NCBI GenBank assembly: GCA_030144725.1
Contig: JASKMD010000008.1
Location: 12,612,160 to 12,676,159, forward strand
DNA from: Haematococcus lacustris
Lineage: Eukaryota > Chlorophyta > Chlorophyceae > Chlamydomonadales > Haematococcaceae
DNA: 64,000 bases
Reading direction: 5' to 3'
Below are positions 61,801 through 64,000 of this stretch, piece after piece; position 1 is the first letter of the stretch, and each line of letters opens with the position of its first letter. A model generated the notes under the pieces. It saw only the letters and a program-made list of their open reading frames with translations. It was not told the origin of the DNA and ran no database searches. Position numbers and translations under genes: made by a program.

Positions 61801-63455
61801 GAGGGGTGGACATCCCGCCCCGTGGTGCGGTTGCTGGCTCAGTTGGTAAATTCTCTTGACTCACGCCCGTCGACGAGGACGTAGTCTTCCTATCTTCCTT
61901 TTTTCCTTTCTTCCTTTCTTCCTTTCTTCCTTTCTCATATCTTTCTTGTTCTTTCTTCCTTTCTCATTTCTTTCTTCTTTCTTTCTTCCTTTCTCCTTTC
62001 TTTCTTCTTTCTTTCTTTCTTTATTTACTTATTTCTTCTCTCTTGGAGGGGTGGACAGCTCAGCCTCCACATGTGACCCGCGTGTGGGCCCCTAGAGAGC
62101 GTGTTGCCCCTCAGGGTGCAGGTGGAGACCACTGTGAGCAAGGCCTTGCTCCGCCTGGTGTGCACCGGCGCGGGCTCCTCCCTGGGCCACCTGCTGCTGC
62201 TGGGCCACAACGCAAACCCCTACTTGGTGGGCTCGGTGGGGAACAGCAGCAGCAACAGCATCAAAGGTCTGACCGGGTTTTGCACATGGCCATAAACACC
62301 ATGGCTTTAAGACCAGGGTTAAGACAGCCTGCTGTAAGCACGTGGACAGGTGTGGCCTATGTGTGATGACGGTGGCCGGTGGCTGCACGCAGGTGATTGC
62401 GGTGTGTTGCCTGACTGGCGCGGCCCTGGCCCCCTTGGCCCACACCCAGTTCAAGCTGGTAGTGCTCCTCCTCCTGACCAGCCTTGACGCAGTGGCGCTC
62501 TGCCAGTACTCCACCGCCTGCCCAGGATGCACCGGCTCTGTGCGCTACTTTGTGGAGAGGCTGGTGAGAGTGGGCTGGGCAGCACCAGATGCTACGGTGC
62601 AGCAAGGCAAGTTGATAGGGCAAGGTGGCAAAGGAGGTGCTTAGGCAAAGGAATGAGTTGGTAGGTAAGTGAGCTTGTGGAGGGTGGGATTGTGGCATCA
62701 GGCATGCAGCAATGATAGTTGGAAGGCTGTGGCATTCAGCGATAGGGTGTTGCAACACTCAGACGACATTGCAAGAAGGGCAGGTTAGAAGAGCGTGGTA
62801 TTACCATTACATAGCGAACAATATCTAAATGTTGCATTCAAACATGTTGCCGTGTTGTCAACGCCCCTACTGTTTGAGTAGTTTTATTCACATGTCGAGG
62901 AACAAGGACTATACTGCAATATACCTTTACGATACCCGTGCACATATCAAGCTTGCAAAAGAGGTATGAAAGGCTTGTGACACCTCTTTTCGTCTAAATT
63001 CTCACGCCTCCGCGACTATCCCCACTATGATCCTCATCGTGACTTGCCAAGGCTACTGCTTAGACGTCACAATGGGCAAGAGATCACGGTTTGTCCTTTA
63101 GGCCTTGACTAACTTAAGTGGTTGCTTTTGACTGCCGCATACAGGTGACAGTGGGCCTCGCTTGTGTGTTTCCGCCCATGGTGTCGCAGCTGTTGTTGCC
63201 CTGGTACTTGTCTGAGGCGGCACTGCAGCAACTAGCAAGCGCCTTTGTCACCGCTGCAGACCTGCTGGCTGGGCAGTACAGTGAGGTGGTGAATCAGTTA
63301 CAAAGCCAGAAGGTGGGTGGGTAGGTTACACGGACATGGGCACAATAGAGAACACATTAGTAAACCGCGGTTAAAAGCATAGTGCAACGGCTGACTGGGG
63401 TATTGTGCCCTTGTTGCAGGCATGGGAGGACACCATTGAGAAGTTACATGGATGA
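55825..63455 (+). CDS. FUSC/ArAE-like multi-spanning membrane protein
   Basis: A plus-strand gene of many short exons. The first are 55825-56012, 56137-56290, 56516-56731 and 56869-57014; their phases agree. The last are about 62393-62562, 63145-63312 and 63420-63455. It encodes two sets of membrane segments. The first includes LQVGVGLLVCVLPIFVR, ALKACLMLGVVFIATAPLP and YLLLSSLLASAVLVLVSLLP. The second includes FKYWLALSLMLVLSLLV, LFGYIATAAIMSEK, SKALLRLVCTGAGSSLGHLL and VIAVCCLTGAALAPLAH. The order of a hydrophobic pair, a short PSVG- or MSEK-type turn, then an R-x-x-x-T-G-x-x-x-G helix is typical of the FUSC / aromatic-acid exporter / ALMT superfamily, which moves organic anions across membranes. 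The middle is soluble and Pro/Ala-rich. Several middle exon borders and the 3' end are uncertain. Confidence 0.65.
59487..60020. repeat. 23-bp C-rich minisatellite, about 24 copies
   Basis: The unit CCCCCTCCCCCCCCTGCCTCCAG, with 22-bp variants, fills the intron between the exon ending DLQSLVR and the exon starting ALEAGMEAQMRSYW of the membrane-protein gene. Each unit is a pyrimidine tract followed by CAG. Confidence 0.97.
61293..61314. repeat. short interstitial telomere-like run
   Basis: About three CCCTAA units in an intron of the membrane-protein gene. A similar run of three, grading into CCCTGA, occurs at about 45920-45950 in the large gene. Confidence 0.6.
61885..62040. repeat. TTCC/TTTC polypyrimidine tract
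   Basis: About 155 bp of TTCCTTTC-type repeats in an intron of the membrane-protein gene, just before the exon starting VETTVSKALLRL. Confidence 0.93.
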
Positions 63456-64000
63456 ATTATATACCGTACTCTCCCTTTTGATTCCCGAGGCCTCGAAAAC
63501 TATAATTGAAATATTATTCCCGAGCCATATTTTTTATTGTTTCAAGTTCCCCGATGGCCAAAGTACGTCGAAAGTTAGTTTTGAGAACGTCTTCGTGCAT
63601 AGAAATAATCAAGCCTCCCTCCCCATTAATCTCGCATCAAAATTGTATGATTGACATTGTCAACTGTCGTGGCCTCTCTTCTAGTGGCCTTATCACCTGA
63701 CCACGTCACATGGGGCACCGAATCTCGCTCAATACAGTCGTGGTCCTCCTGCCGCTGCTGGCAGTGGCGGCATATCTCATCATCTGCCTTGGAGCATTCA
63801 GACTTGCGTACTCCTGCAGCCACCCATTCTGCTGCCTTGGCCAAAGCAAGCACCCCACCTTGGCCGGCTGCCCGTGTATGACCAGCCGCCTCCCCTCTGA
63901 CATGGTTGCCAGCCTGGTTGCCACCCTTGCCTGTCCTGTGACCCCAGCCTTTGCCCCAGCCCGACCCACCTCCCTCGATCATGCCCGGGGCATAGCAGCC
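63456..64000. other. AT-rich tail of the window with a possible copia-type gag fragment
   Basis: Composition changes sharply to AT-rich at about 63437. On the minus strand (63982-63626) an open stretch with Gly/Ala-rich sequence contains CRHCQQRQEDHDC, which resembles a damaged CCHC knuckle of a Ty1/copia Gag. The stretch is cut by the window edge. Confidence 0.35.

Overview
The window looks like nuclear DNA of a green alga of the Chlamydomonadales, probably Haematococcus-like. The reasons are GC-rich, Ala/Ser/Pro/Gln-rich exons with short GT-AG introns, a Dualen/RandI-type non-LTR retrotransposon (a family described from Chlamydomonas), a Fanzor-type RuvC nuclease, and introns packed with minisatellites. 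The genus is an inference from family resemblance. There are no bacterial operons, rRNA genes, convincing tRNA genes or CRISPR arrays.

Region 1 (1-19,315) is a nest of mobile elements. The outer layer is a minus-strand Ty3/gypsy chromovirus with a 209-bp LTR. Its gag/protease part is decayed, but its RT-RNase H-integrase-chromodomain frame is open. Into it went (a) a complete 12.0-kb Dualen-like LINE with a 10-bp target-site duplication and an uninterrupted 3,935-codon reading frame, (b) a 237-bp foldback MITE with a 5-bp duplication, and (c) a 1.63-kb composite insertion flanked by a 7-bp duplication and containing a GC-rich palindrome and a short TIR element. The LINE frame carries long tandem peptide repeats, a 2A-like ribosome-skipping motif, two Josephin-like cysteine protease domains, an AP endonuclease, RT, a PHD finger, RNase H, and a CCHC plus restriction-like endonuclease.

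Region 2 (19,316-26,689) holds further palindromes of the same family, a 1.2-kb repeat present twice (the first copy has its own 15-bp duplication), and a decayed minus-strand Fanzor/TnpB-like gene. One Fanzor intron contains a 589-bp SINE-like element whose 3' tail is 90% identical to the tail of the Dualen-like LINE.

Region 3 (27,089-55,488) is host genes on the minus strand. They are an eight-exon oxysterol-binding-protein-related gene that splices into a clean 455-aa frame, a gene for a secreted Cys-rich protein, a tentative small gene, and a very large (~18.5 kb) multi-exon gene for a coiled-coil, Ser/Pro-rich protein of unknown function. Its introns hold a 16-bp minisatellite open in all six frames and (CCTG)n, (AATC)n and G-rich arrays. 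Between the smaller genes lie a third, diverged copy of the 1.2-kb repeat and a weak RT remnant.

Region 4 (55,825-63,455) is a plus-strand gene, head to head with the large gene, for a FUSC/ArAE-like multi-spanning membrane protein. One of its introns is about 24 copies of a 23-bp unit that each resemble a 3' splice site. The last 550 bp turn AT-rich and may hold the edge of another retroelement.
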